In this document: piece after piece, positions 32,953 through 41,260 of the stretch | How positions within the stretch are numbered: the first letter of the stretch is position 1 | Layout of the letters: every line of letters starts with the position of its first letter | DNA from: Candidatus Aminicenantota bacterium | Lineage (GTDB): Bacteria; Acidobacteriota; Aminicenantia; Aminicenantales; Aminicenantaceae | Assembly: GCA_016927475.1 (NCBI GenBank) | Contig: JAFGMO010000021.1 | Coordinates: forward strand, 1-41,260 | Length of the DNA: 41,260 nt | Direction: 5' to 3' | The notes under the pieces: generated by a model | The model's database searches: none | What the model was told of the DNA's origin: nothing | The model's input: only the letters and a program-made list of their open reading frames with translations | Program-made: the position numbers and the translations under genes

Positions 32953-33684
32953 TCAATCTCTATATTCAGCAGGAGGCGGGAAGAGCGAAGCATCCGGCGC
33001 CTGATTGCTTCCCTCGAGCGACACCATCTCAAAAAAGAAACTGCCGTTTTCATAAACTCCCCAATTAGGGACGCGAAGGTTTCCGAATTGTTTCATGGGG
33101 CCGAGAATGTATCGGTATTGAGTGGTGGCCCAGACAATGGGTTCCCTGCGGGCATTGAGAATTATCCAGCCGCCCAATTCTCCATCGGGCCCGTAAAACT
33201 CCAGACGGCGGGATCGGGGGATGTCTCCCTTTCCAAACCGAACTTCATAAAAAGCATCTCCACGGGCGATACCCCGAGCCAAACGGCAATAATGGAAGGG
33301 CGCTCTTTTCATGGCGTTGTTGAACGATTCCTCGGATGCCAAGGCAAACTTGCCGTTTTCAATATTCCAGTATTTGTGTTCCGGACTGTAGACACGCAGC
33401 CGGTGGTAGATTTCACTCTCCATCTCCACCCAGGACCGGGGACCCGTTAAATCGAGGATTTCATTTTCCAAATAGGAATCGACCTTGTACCAGGGATACC
33501 AGCGATGAACAAAATGAAGACTTTTCAACTGCGCCCAGATTTCCATGCCGCCCATCGTCTCCACCATCGCCTTGGCTTCAGCAATGGCAGCCGGATCACC
33601 GCGCAGCCCGCTTTTTTCCTTTTGGGGATAACTATTCTGTAGACAGAACAGTATCATAATCATGATTAAAAAAAATCTTTTCAT
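32953..33684 (-). CDS. Secreted hypothetical protein
   Basis: Protein of 243 aa. AGGAGAT precedes ATG 33684. Signal peptide MKRFFLIMIMILFCLQNSYP. The mature part has an early helix with MGGMEIWAQLKSLHFVHRW, then many aromatic-rich strands (YKVDSYLENEIL, WVEMESEIYHRLRVYSPE, IVWATTQYRYIL), and ends with a proline-rich tail (FPPPAEYRD). The overall layout, an outer-membrane-lipoprotein-carrier-like or half-barrel pattern of alternating strands, is seen in many secreted proteins of unknown role. No catalytic motif was recognised. The neighbours on both sides encode exported proteins on the same strand. Confidence 0.75.
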   Translation of the reverse strand: MKRFFLIMIMILFCLQNSYPQKEKSGLRGDPAAIAEAKAMVETMGGMEIWAQLKSLHFVHRWYPWYKVDSYLENEILDLTGPRSWVEMESEIYHRLRVYSPEHKYWNIENGKFALASEESFNNAMKRAPFHYCRLARGIARGDAFYEVRFGKGDIPRSRRLEFYGPDGELGGWIILNARREPIVWATTQYRYILGPMKQFGNLRVPNWGVYENGSFFFEMVSLEGSNQAPDASLFPPPAEYRD

Positions 33685-33743
33685 TTTTATCTCCTGAATG
33701 TAATTGATTTTTCTATTTATTGTTCGCTTAAAAATAAAAAATC

Positions 33744-34946
33744 CTACACAAGAAATGATTCGGGCACATCCTGTATTTTTGAAAGAGACAATGCCCTTTC
33801 ACGAACATCGAACCCCATGGCGCACCGAACATTACAAGAGTCACAGTCAATGCAGGCAATGCGGGAGATCTGTCCCTGGTTCAAAGCTTCTTTCGCCGCT
33901 TGAAGGTTTTTATATCCGTAAGCGTACATATAACTCCGCATCAAGGTCGGAATGTCAAGTCCGGCATGACATTGGGATCGGCAGACCTCACACTGCTGAC
34001 AGTACAGACTTGAATAATGCTTGCTTCCCTCCAGATCCGCTTCTTCCTCGGGAGTCAACTTCAGATTCTCCATGACGGAAAGAGCTGTTTCCATTTGATC
34101 AAAAGTCGTGAATCCTGCAATATTCGTATGGATGTTTTCGTTCTGCAGCGCCCATTTCAGAGCCGCCTTTGCATTCACATGGACTTTGCGGCCGATGTTG
34201 TACACGCTGCCCGCGATGGCCTTCATCCCGACAAATCCCATTCCCTCCTTCACGGCGAGTTCCATTTCCCCTTCGATCTCTTTCCGGTGAGCTTGTCGGA
34301 AATTATAAGCCGTGAGAATCACGTCGTACTTTTTGCTGACTCTTGCCTCGCGAATAATCGCAGGTTCATTCTGATGGGTCGAGAGGCCGATAAAGCGGGT
34401 TTTCCCTTCCTTTTTCAATTTCAGCATCGCATTAAGATAGGGTTCAAACAAGACATCCTCTGGCTTGTAAATATTATGAATAGAGAGAAGGTCAACATAA
34501 TCAAGCCCCAAACGTCTAAGACTCGTTTCGAACTTGGCAACGAACGTGTCCGATTTGGCGTTCGCAGGGAATCGATCAGTTATTCTGTCTCGGGGTTCAA
34601 AGATTTTTGTGGATATCACGTACGAATTCCGGGGACGATCCTTGATTACCTCTCCGATCATCTCCTCGTTGCGCCCGTTCTGATAGTACCAAGCCGTATC
34701 CAGAAGGATGATACCGGCATCCAGGGCCGCGCTGACCAGATTCGGATTATTGGCATTCATCACGCCCATGCTGACGATAGGAAGCTTCAATCCGGTTTTC
34801 CCCAGTGTTCTGTAAATGAACGGTCTGTCTTTCAATTTTGACTGAGAATCCCTTGAGACCGATGGAATGATTGTAAGATCGAAAAGACCCGTTGTTACCT
34901 CCTTCAGGAACTGCCTGCGACTGACATCTTTTTTCAAAATTTTCAT
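33744..34946 (-). CDS. Tat-exported aldo/keto reductase with two Fe-S motifs
   Basis: Protein of 400 aa. AAAGGAG precedes ATG 34946. Tat signal: SRRQFLKEV followed by a hydrophobic stretch. The barrel keeps the complete tetrad: Asp83 and Tyr88 (LLDTAWYY), Lys114 (VISTK), His157 (SIHN). The C-terminus carries two CX2CX2CX3C motifs (CQQCEVCRSQC and CIDCDSCNVRC), so two 4Fe-4S clusters are expected. It likely reduces a carbonyl compound, with electrons possibly routed through the clusters, after folding in the cytoplasm and export by Tat. It is the closest paralogue of the degenerate protein at 1265-2479. Substrate and electron donor are unknown. Confidence 0.92.
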   Translation of the reverse strand: MKILKKDVSRRQFLKEVTTGLFDLTIIPSVSRDSQSKLKDRPFIYRTLGKTGLKLPIVSMGVMNANNPNLVSAALDAGIILLDTAWYYQNGRNEEMIGEVIKDRPRNSYVISTKIFEPRDRITDRFPANAKSDTFVAKFETSLRRLGLDYVDLLSIHNIYKPEDVLFEPYLNAMLKLKKEGKTRFIGLSTHQNEPAIIREARVSKKYDVILTAYNFRQAHRKEIEGEMELAVKEGMGFVGMKAIAGSVYNIGRKVHVNAKAALKWALQNENIHTNIAGFTTFDQMETALSVMENLKLTPEEEADLEGSKHYSSLYCQQCEVCRSQCHAGLDIPTLMRSYMYAYGYKNLQAAKEALNQGQISRIACIDCDSCNVRCAMGFDVRERALSLSKIQDVPESFLV

Positions 34947-34980
34947 GGTTAACTCCTTTAAAATATCAAACAGGAAAATC

Positions 34981-34995
34981 TGCGGTCAAACCGCA
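34981..34995 (-). terminator. Hairpin between the TraB-like and reductase genes
   Basis: TGCGGT and ACCGCA form a perfect 6-bp stem with a 3-base loop. On the minus strand it is followed by GATTTTCC. It lies downstream of the TraB-like gene and may be a weak terminator; the T-run is poor. Confidence 0.3.
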
Positions 34996-35135
34996 AAGAG
35001 TTCTTTTCTGAAATGACGTGGTTTCACGAAATTTTCCAAACCAGAATTCATGGGCCGTTTTGATCCCTGGTTTTTTTGTGCTGGATTTCGCCATTTCATA
35101 CAGCGTGTGGGTAAATAAATACTGCGAATGGAACG

Positions 35136-35993
35136 TTACTTATTCTTTTCCAGATATTTCAAAGGATTTTCAACAATATAGAAACCGGATTCTTCTGCAA
35201 ACTGCGTCAAGAGTTGCGTATGTCCCGCGCCGTAAATCACGAGGATTCGGTCATCTGACGAATCGGTGATTCTGATGATGTTGGTGAAAATCATCAAATT
35301 TCTGCTGTACCACCACGAAACGTAATTTGCTCCAACATATTCTTCATTGCGTCCGATTCGCAATAGGTCAAAATAAACTTGATGGTCTTTTTCCATTCGG
35401 TCGGGTTGATTGAGAAGGATGAGCTGGTCAGTAACCGACAGTGTGGATAATTTTTCGTTTTCCTTATCCGCTCTTTCCTGTGATTTTTGAATGAGCCCTT
35501 TTAGGAAGCTATCCAGTTTGGCGTCTTTGGAAGCATATTTTACAAAATTGTATGAATCTTCGTCCAAGACTAAATCCCAACCATTAACGCAATAAACTTT
35601 TTTATGACCCAACTTTTTCGCTAATCGAAAACCGATCTGGTTGGTTTCGCTTTTTGATAGTTGATAATGGCCTTCCAAGTATTCATTGTATATTTCCTGA
35701 GTTTTGGTATCTTTTTCGATGTCGATTTCAACGACAATTTTGGTGGGTTTAAATTTTCCCAGTTTCTCCACAAGTTCAATTATTTGTTTTTGTCGTTCAG
35801 GAGTGGTCACATCATCCTTTTTTACATTCACCAAATGTTTTCCGGCAGTTCCCATATGATAAGTTCCCAAAACAACCAGCGTCGGTTTAATCTTTGCATC
35901 ACGATCAATAATACCAATTTGAGCCTCTACGGAAAAAATTGAAAAAAAAATGAAGAAAAAACCTAACAATAAGAAATTTTTACGCAATTTCAT
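35136..35993 (-). CDS. Secreted DUF5694 / TraB-like protein
   Basis: Protein of 285 aa. ATG 35993 is preferred over 36017 because a GGGGG(A)TG stretch lies about 5-10 nt upstream and a clean signal peptide follows (LRKNFLLLGFFFIFFSIFSVEAQ). The mature start LVVLGTYHMGTAGKHLV, then RQKQIIELVEKLGKFKPTKIVVEI, is the signature of DUF5694, which belongs to the TraB/GumN/EreA-like fold. The conserved GTxH and later Glu and His residues (VVEID, IYGAGHTQLL) are candidate metal or active-site residues. Family members may be peptidases or hydrolases, but the biochemistry is unsettled. The position among exported enzymes suggests an envelope role. Confidence 0.85.
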   Translation of the reverse strand: MKLRKNFLLLGFFFIFFSIFSVEAQIGIIDRDAKIKPTLVVLGTYHMGTAGKHLVNVKKDDVTTPERQKQIIELVEKLGKFKPTKIVVEIDIEKDTKTQEIYNEYLEGHYQLSKSETNQIGFRLAKKLGHKKVYCVNGWDLVLDEDSYNFVKYASKDAKLDSFLKGLIQKSQERADKENEKLSTLSVTDQLILLNQPDRMEKDHQVYFDLLRIGRNEEYVGANYVSWWYSRNLMIFTNIIRITDSSDDRILVIYGAGHTQLLTQFAEESGFYIVENPLKYLEKNK

Positions 35994-36161
35994 CGAACAT
36001 CCCCCGGTTAATACCATTTCAAGTCATGTCCGAATGGTAGAAACAAAGAGAAATCTAATCCTTGAGTTTACTTCCGATCAAAAAATCATTCCTTTATTAT
36101 TTTGATCCAGGCCTGCATACCGGTAAACATGACGGAATCAGCCTCATCAGCCACCTCGCGT

Positions 36162-37493
36162 TCAAGGCCTCAAACTCAATCTTCGATGGGCCAGCCTAAG
36201 CAGAGTCTGGACCGGGACGTCATAGGGACAGGCTTCTTCGCAATCGCCGGTGCAATTCTCACAGGCAGCGGCTTTGAGTCCAGGAAGCGCGTCGTGCTTT
36301 TCCATGGCGAATTTTTCCCTGCCTTGGGCGATGAAATAGTGGTTGTACCGCATGATCGTATTGACCGGAACACGTTGGGGGCAATGCGACTCGCAGATTC
36401 CGCAGGCATGGCGGCAGTAATACCTGCCAAAATCATTTTCGTATTCCTGCAATACCGCTTCGTCTTTCTCGGAGAAGGACCCGCCGGACAAGGCGATAAA
36501 ATTCTCCATCTCCTCGAAATTCGGCATACTGCAGCATATGGTGTGAACCCCGGGATGCTTGAGGACAAAACGAAAAGCTGCGGCCTTGATCTCCTGAGGA
36601 TTGCTCAATCCGTTCCTTTCAGCGAATTCGTTGATCTGTGCGATTGTTCGTTGGGATTCTTTTTCCCTTTCCCTGTAGTAGTTCGCTCTTTCTTCGTTTC
36701 TCTCCTCGGTCAGTCTTTTGATCTCTTCTTGAATGAGCATGAAGTTGTGGGTCGGGTTGACCTTCATGAGAGACGTCCCAATGTTCTTCCTCCTACAAAC
36801 CTCCAAGATCCGCTCCCCCATGGTTTTGTTCAAAAAGTTGTAGATGAACAGAAACACATCAAAACGGCCGTCCTCAGCGGCGGCCAGGCACACTTTTTCC
36901 ATGGCTTCGGCCATCAGAACCCTGTCATTTTTCCACCAGGAGTTTCCGTGGCTCGTGATGCCCGCAAATCGAAGCCGTCCCTCCTCCTTCAACTGCAGGA
37001 CGGCCGCATGAAATCCTTCGCAACCAATCATATCCACTTCCGTGGCATTATGGATCATCAGACAATCGATGTATTCGGTATTCAACCGCTCTAGGCACTC
37101 ACGCGTCCGCTGTAAAACCTCTTCCCTAGACACATCCTTGGTCAATCTCAATTTCGTGTTGATGAATAGAGATTTCCTGTCCCTGCCCTTGAGAACTCGA
37201 CCAATTGTCCTCTCCGATGATCCGTGGGAATACTCCTCGCCTGTGTCGATGTAGTTGATCCCTGCATCCAAAGCTGCGGATAAAATCGCTTCCTGATTCG
37301 GTGCACCAATCGCGATATCGGAAACCCGGAATCCCGTTCGCCCCAGGACCTTCCTCGCCGTGATAACCGGCCTTTTTCTTTGAGCCGGTACAGCCCGCCG
37401 TGCGAAAAGAATTTTGGGTAATCCCCCCGCTGCCGCAAACTTCAACATGGACGTTTTTACGAATGTTCGTCGATTCAAGCGTTCCTTTTGCAT
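36162..37493 (-). CDS. Tat-exported aldo/keto reductase with two ferredoxin-like Fe-S motifs
   Basis: Protein of 443 aa. AGAGGAA precedes ATG 37493. Tat signal: NRRTFVKTS followed by a hydrophobic stretch. Catalytic tetrad intact: Asp83 and Tyr88 (YIDTGEEY), Lys114 (INTK), His148 (MIHN). It contains an insertion of about 40 charged residues (IKRLTEERNEERANYYRERE) not present in the other two reductases here. The tail has CX3CX2CX3CP and CX2CX3CX3CP motifs (CRHACGICESHCP, CENCTGDCEEACP), closer to true ferredoxins than those of its paralogues. It probably reduces a carbonyl or similar substrate outside the cytoplasm using Fe-S electron transfer. It is a distant paralogue of the two other reductases. 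Confidence 0.9.
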   Translation of the reverse strand: MQKERLNRRTFVKTSMLKFAAAGGLPKILFARRAVPAQRKRPVITARKVLGRTGFRVSDIAIGAPNQEAILSAALDAGINYIDTGEEYSHGSSERTIGRVLKGRDRKSLFINTKLRLTKDVSREEVLQRTRECLERLNTEYIDCLMIHNATEVDMIGCEGFHAAVLQLKEEGRLRFAGITSHGNSWWKNDRVLMAEAMEKVCLAAAEDGRFDVFLFIYNFLNKTMGERILEVCRRKNIGTSLMKVNPTHNFMLIQEEIKRLTEERNEERANYYREREKESQRTIAQINEFAERNGLSNPQEIKAAAFRFVLKHPGVHTICCSMPNFEEMENFIALSGGSFSEKDEAVLQEYENDFGRYYCRHACGICESHCPQRVPVNTIMRYNHYFIAQGREKFAMEKHDALPGLKAAACENCTGDCEEACPYDVPVQTLLRLAHRRLSLRP

Positions 37494-37536
37494 TTTATTC
37501 CTCTAGCTTGGACTTTTGTAAATAGTTAGACAATCT

Positions 37537-39270
37537 TTAGGTTTTATTGGCAAAAATGGTCTTACTATCCACCTCTATGATGAGTTTTTGGTCTTTAAAC
37601 CTAATAGACTGGCCCTTGGAGGTGACCAGGTCAAAAACGGCAAACATATTTCCTGAGTGTTTTACCAGGGGCATGATCACCGGGTATGGAAAACCGCTCT
37701 GCTCCAGGGTTTCGTATAGCTTGTTTTGATTCCAAATGAAGCTTATATCCACTGTTTTATTTTCAAAAACATAATAGGTATAGCAGCGGATATATTTTTC
37801 TTGCCAGGGATAAGCAATGGATCCTTTAACGATAACTTTTTTTAATTTGCCATATTCTTTACGCAAGTTCTCCAGACTTTCCAACCAGTAGGGCACAAAA
37901 AAATTATATGTAGATTTGGTGAATAATTTTTTTAAAATGTCCTTCCGACCTTTGACCAAAGCGGCAACGATCTCTTTGGTTGATTCATTCTTTTGATTTA
38001 TGAATTCCTTTTGATCTTGATTGTGAACCGCCAAAAAATTAATGGCTTCTTGGCCCTCGGCACCGATCATCAACTTGTTGTTTTTTTCCCAAACATGAAA
38101 AAAATTTTCTTCATCCAGTTTGTAGATACCCGCATATGTGCGGATTTCATCAGCTGATACAGCCTCAAATTTATCAGGCTGATTTATCTCGTTTCCATTC
38201 ATCAGTTTATTGATATTGCTGACAATGACCCGTTTGTGGACCCCCAATCCGTAAAGCTCTTTATTTGTAAACAGAATGATTAACCTGTTTTGATCTTTAT
38301 GCCACCGGAGTTCCGAGTGGTACCCGAAAATATCACCGCCGTGAATAATGATTCTGTCTTCTGGATTTGTAAAATTCAAATAAAAACCGTAACCATATCC
38401 GGAATAATTTCCATCATCGTCTATTTTTACCTGTTGAGAAAATGCTTCTTTAAGATACATTTCTTTCAATATTTTTCTGTTGAGAACAGTCGTAAACCAT
38501 TTGTATAAATCCGTGATGGTGCAAACGATGCCTCCTGAACCGATTTTGTTATCTGCCTGATAGTTTTTTTTAAAAATCGTGTAAACTTGAGATTCGTCAA
38601 AGGCCCGGGGGAGCTGTTTCCAGGCGGACGAATCATTTTCAAAGGTACAGGTAAGATTAAACGGCTGAAACAAATGGGTTAATATAAATTGTTCATATGT
38701 ATCCCCGGTAATTTTTTCAATCAGTAGACCCAGGAGTTGATAACCGGCATTGGAATAAGCAAACTGCTTCCCAACCGGGTGAATCAATTTGGAATCCAGA
38801 ATGATTCTGAGCAGTTTATCTCTGGAAGTTTTTTGTGCGTCTCTCGGTAAACCTGATGTGTGCGTCAACAGATGATGAATGGTAATCTTTTTTTTATCAT
38901 CCGGCACATCTTCAAAATACAGGTCAATTTGATTGTTTATTCGAACTTTATCTTTTTGGTCCAAAAGCAGAACGGCTGCAGCCGTTATTGGTTTGGTAAT
39001 AGAGGCTATGGGAAAGGGAGTTTGGTCAGTAAATATATGACCGGGTTTTTCATTGATCAAGCCATACCCCTTATTTAACAATAGTTTTCCTTGTTCAACC
39101 ACTACGACGTTGCCGGAGAAACCATGTGCTTCCAGTCTGGTCAGATAGTCATCGATGGAATGGGGCATATTTTTTAAACTTCCTGAGTTTCTGCAGGAAG
39201 GGAAAATAATAGCCACATAAAGCAACGCTATAAAAAAGATATATATATGGATGTTCCATTTTACTTTCAA
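37537..39270 (-). CDS. Exported serine hydrolase (beta-lactamase/DD-peptidase family)
   Basis: Protein of 577 aa. The N-terminal membrane/signal stretch (HIYIFFIALLYVAIIFPSC) ends at Cys26, possibly lipidated although FPSC is not an ideal lipobox. All family motifs are present: SxxK at Ser90-Lys93 (IASITKPIT), YxN at Tyr172-Asn174 (FAYSNAGY), and HGG near residue 310 (IIHGGDIFGYHS). The catalytic domain ends near 350. The C-terminal 220 residues include a lipocalin-like segment (TYAGIYKLDEENFFHVW) and a further helical/strand domain (SLENLRKEYGKLKKV). Members hydrolyse peptides, esters or beta-lactam-like amides; the substrate is not predictable. It is the intact relative of the truncated hydrolase at 31953-32930. 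Confidence 0.92.
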   Translation of the reverse strand: MKVKWNIHIYIFFIALLYVAIIFPSCRNSGSLKNMPHSIDDYLTRLEAHGFSGNVVVVEQGKLLLNKGYGLINEKPGHIFTDQTPFPIASITKPITAAAVLLLDQKDKVRINNQIDLYFEDVPDDKKKITIHHLLTHTSGLPRDAQKTSRDKLLRIILDSKLIHPVGKQFAYSNAGYQLLGLLIEKITGDTYEQFILTHLFQPFNLTCTFENDSSAWKQLPRAFDESQVYTIFKKNYQADNKIGSGGIVCTITDLYKWFTTVLNRKILKEMYLKEAFSQQVKIDDDGNYSGYGYGFYLNFTNPEDRIIIHGGDIFGYHSELRWHKDQNRLIILFTNKELYGLGVHKRVIVSNINKLMNGNEINQPDKFEAVSADEIRTYAGIYKLDEENFFHVWEKNNKLMIGAEGQEAINFLAVHNQDQKEFINQKNESTKEIVAALVKGRKDILKKLFTKSTYNFFVPYWLESLENLRKEYGKLKKVIVKGSIAYPWQEKYIRCYTYYVFENKTVDISFIWNQNKLYETLEQSGFPYPVIMPLVKHSGNMFAVFDLVTSKGQSIRFKDQKLIIEVDSKTIFANKT

Positions 39271-39328
39271 CAGTTATTTCCTTTTTTCGTTTTCAATTTT
39301 TTTCCTCTTTTCGAGAATCAAACAGTTA

Positions 39329-41152
39329 TTATTTATCTTTTTCTTTGATCTCTTTAAGCTTCTCCTTGGCGTTTTCATTTTCCGGATTCAAGGCAATTGA
39401 TTTTTGATAATGTTTTATGGCCGATTCCATATCGCCTTTACGGTAATATGCTTCAGCTAGGCTGTCCCAGCTGTTCCATGAGTCGGGGTGGCGTTTCGTA
39501 TTCACTTTTAACACGCTGATCGCTTCGTCGAAAAGCTCCAATTGAAGAAGATTGTAACCCAGATAGTTGATCAGCACTTCTTCGTTCTGCTCTCTGTTTT
39601 TGTAGGTCATGGTCCATATTTTTTCCTGATATTTTTCCGAGAATAGGTCTTTAAGCGGAAAACGGCGCTTTCCTTTTTTCAATTCCTCCTCGAGGTCCAG
39701 GACATATACTTCTTCGAAATCATGGAAATAATAGATGTACATGATCTTATGGGTAAGATCGCAGATAACGCTGTATTTGGTCGACCACAAGCCTTCGTTG
39801 TGTGTGGTGGACAGAATCGCACGAGCAAGGTCAAGACTCTTTTTGTTTTCATTAAGCATATTGGTGGTGATACGATAGCGATCACAAACGGTCATGGGCG
39901 ATTTTACCTGACTCAGCATAAAATTGGTCAGCACCATGAAATCACCGTTTTTTGCGACGACGACATCGCCTTCCTTGACGGCCGCGTTGCCGGTGGCATC
40001 GCCGAAAAGAGACATGTCGGTTTTATAGAGTTGGTGGTAATAGTGTCCCATAAATTTTATGGCTTCTTTGACGGTGGCGTTTTTCATCATCACATCCTCG
40101 TGAAGCGAGCGGTCACCGTCATATTCGGGAAGTTCTTTCATCCCTTTGAGCTCCTTCTGTGCGCCGCCGAAAGAATCGTGGTAGAGACCGGCGGTATTCA
40201 TCCCGTGAAACGCATGATATTTCCCTTCCCATATCGGGTGCCCGATGAACACGGAGCCGTACTCATTTTTGTTTGCAGCCGGTTCGAACCAGATATGAAA
40301 ATCTTTTTCCCTGAAATCCTCATTTCCACCGGCATACACCGTTTGTCCGTCGGAAAAGACAAAACCGGTGCAGTCCGTCAATAGGGGGCTGGATTGTTCG
40401 CGAACAATCCGGAATCCGATATGCCAGAAAGACCGGAACGGAGGAAAACAATCACGGTTTGTACAGCGGAGAAAAGAGGGAAGGTCATACCAGCTGCCGC
40501 CTCGAATGACGCGCAGGTAGCCTGAAGCCGGGCCTTGAGGATTTTTTTTTGGAGACTCGACATAATAGTCTTTATCATACCAATCCCGGCACCATTCAAA
40601 CACATTCCCGCTCATATCAAAAATCCCCAGAGCATTGGGATATTTTTCTCCCACCGGATGCGTGACCTTTTCGGAATTTTCTGCATGCCAGGCGACGGCA
40701 TTGACATCATCACTCCCGCTGTAGCGATGATTGCTGGAGAGATGTCCTTCCCGAGCGGCATACTCCCATTGGGCCTCGGTTGGTAAATGAATGTTTTCCC
40801 CGGTTTCTTGAGACAGCCACTTACAGAAAGCCGCGGCATCATTCCAGTTTATGTTGATGACCGGTCGTTTTCCTCTTCCCCATGCCACGTCTTCCGGCTT
40901 GTTCCGTCCTGTGGCCTCACAAAAGGTTTCGTACTGATCGAAGGTTATTTCATATTTTGAGATGGAATAATTCTTCAATGTGACGGAATGAACGGGTGTT
41001 TCATCATGTTCACCATTGTTTGAGCCCATTCTGAATGAGCCGCCTTTTATTTCGATCCATTCAATGCCCAATTGTTGATCTTCGGGTTGTTTCTGAGCGG
41101 AGAGGGCACAAAAAAATATCCCTATCAGGACAGTACAGGCAAAATGTTTCAT
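39329..41152 (-). CDS. Secreted SUMF1-like / Ntn-hydrolase / TPR fusion protein
   Basis: Protein of 607 aa. AAGGGGA precedes ATG 41152; signal peptide MKHFACTVLIGIFFCALSA. Residues 30-250 are a SUMF1/FGE-like domain (GGSFRMGS, LPTEAQWEYAAR, GNVFEWCRDW, RVIRGGSW, GFRIV). The cysteine pair of true formylglycine-generating enzymes after RGGS is absent (RGGSWYDLPSFLRC). From residue 261 comes a choloylglycine/carcinine-hydrolase-like Ntn domain: CTGFVFSDGQTVYAGGNEDF, then LFGDATGNAAV, VLTNF and CDRYR. In that family Cys261 would be the nucleophile, exposed by cleavage after Asp260. Residues about 530-605 are two TPR repeats (SWNSWDSLAEAYYRKGDMES). It is likely an amide hydrolase with binding modules, secreted to the envelope. 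Confidence 0.87.
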   Translation of the reverse strand: MKHFACTVLIGIFFCALSAQKQPEDQQLGIEWIEIKGGSFRMGSNNGEHDETPVHSVTLKNYSISKYEITFDQYETFCEATGRNKPEDVAWGRGKRPVININWNDAAAFCKWLSQETGENIHLPTEAQWEYAAREGHLSSNHRYSGSDDVNAVAWHAENSEKVTHPVGEKYPNALGIFDMSGNVFEWCRDWYDKDYYVESPKKNPQGPASGYLRVIRGGSWYDLPSFLRCTNRDCFPPFRSFWHIGFRIVREQSSPLLTDCTGFVFSDGQTVYAGGNEDFREKDFHIWFEPAANKNEYGSVFIGHPIWEGKYHAFHGMNTAGLYHDSFGGAQKELKGMKELPEYDGDRSLHEDVMMKNATVKEAIKFMGHYYHQLYKTDMSLFGDATGNAAVKEGDVVVAKNGDFMVLTNFMLSQVKSPMTVCDRYRITTNMLNENKKSLDLARAILSTTHNEGLWSTKYSVICDLTHKIMYIYYFHDFEEVYVLDLEEELKKGKRRFPLKDLFSEKYQEKIWTMTYKNREQNEEVLINYLGYNLLQLELFDEAISVLKVNTKRHPDSWNSWDSLAEAYYRKGDMESAIKHYQKSIALNPENENAKEKLKEIKEKDK

Positions 41153-41179
41153 TTTTTTCCCCTTAATTTTTGTCCCGCG

Positions 41180-41201
41180 TTTGACAGTTTATAGTGTCAA
41201 A
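41180..41201. promoter_or_regulatory. Inverted repeat upstream of the fusion-protein gene
   Basis: TTTGACA (41180-41186) and TGTCAAA (41195-41201) form a perfect 7-bp inverted repeat with an 8-bp spacer, about 30-50 nt before the start of the gene at 41152. It could be an operator or part of the promoter; the binding protein is unknown. Confidence 0.4.
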
Positions 41202-41260
41202 AATGCCATATAAGTTATTGATAAACATTAGGTTAAGCGTGTTTTTCTAGTGAACCACGT

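Noticed and set aside
34017..34841. 274-aa plus-strand ORF antisense to the aldo/keto reductase
   Set aside because: It mirrors the reductase coding sequence and shows no independent motif or start signal.
36102..37094. 330-aa plus-strand ORF antisense to the third aldo/keto reductase
   Set aside because: The reductase frame has an intact Tat signal, catalytic tetrad and Fe-S motifs; the antisense frame has none of these and is a shadow.
39722..40384. 220-aa plus-strand ORF antisense to the SUMF1/Ntn fusion
   Set aside because: Shadow of the Ntn-hydrolase coding region, with no start signal.
39329..41152. Formylglycine-generating enzyme (sulfatase activator)
   Set aside because: The catalytic cysteine pair expected shortly after RGGS is missing and no sulfatase is encoded in the window, so only a SUMF1-like fold is claimed.

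Overview
The window looks like a piece of a bacterial chromosome with moderate GC. It is dominated by multi-pass FtsX/MacB-type permeases paired with PadR repressors, and by a long run of exported proteins. The gene mix includes permeases with N-terminal prefix domains, Tat-exported aldo/keto reductases with Fe-S tails, a propeller/Y_Y_Y sensor kinase, and TolB/FG-GAP/ASPIC proteins. This combination is what I associate with Candidatus Aminicenantes or nearby Acidobacteriota-like lineages. That assignment is inference from gene families only. No rRNA, tRNA, CRISPR array or phage block was seen.

Region 1-2.6 kb: a scar resembling the 3' end of a permease gene, then a two-gene operon encoding a secreted tandem beta-barrel protein and a Tat-exported aldo/keto reductase. 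The reductase has lost three of its four catalytic residues. Direct repeats flank this block. Region 2.6-9.5 kb: two divergent PadR-permease cassettes with an AbrB/RelE-like toxin-antitoxin operon between them. A 232-bp MITE-like element follows, then a large membrane protein of unknown function (9.9-11.7 kb), an interleaved inverted-repeat region, and a two-gene unit of a 61-aa protein and a DUF6036-like nucleotidyltransferase (12.0-12.6 kb). A 1088-aa sensor histidine kinase without a response regulator fills 13.0-16.3 kb. Region 16.9-23.2 kb holds a second pair of divergent PadR-permease cassettes. Region 23.2-25.0 kb holds a repeat element and a membrane-bound AraC-type regulator.

From 25.1 to 41.2 kb every gene lies on the minus strand, and every intact one encodes a protein with an export signal. 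These are two beta-propeller proteins, a lipoprotein with two retropepsin-like DTG motifs, a secreted hypothetical protein, two further Tat/Fe-S aldo/keto reductases, a DUF5694 TraB-like protein, a serine hydrolase, and a SUMF1-like/Ntn-hydrolase/TPR fusion. In the middle are two decayed genes, an aminotransferase and a serine hydrolase, on either side of a small repeat element.

Points most worth a second look: a conserved internal Shine-Dalgarno/ATG at the prefix-permease junction in three paralogous permeases; the aldo/keto reductase pseudoenzyme; the compact small-ORF/nucleotidyltransferase pair; the Ntn-hydrolase whose nucleophile cysteine sits behind a 230-residue domain; and several unexplained inverted-repeat elements.
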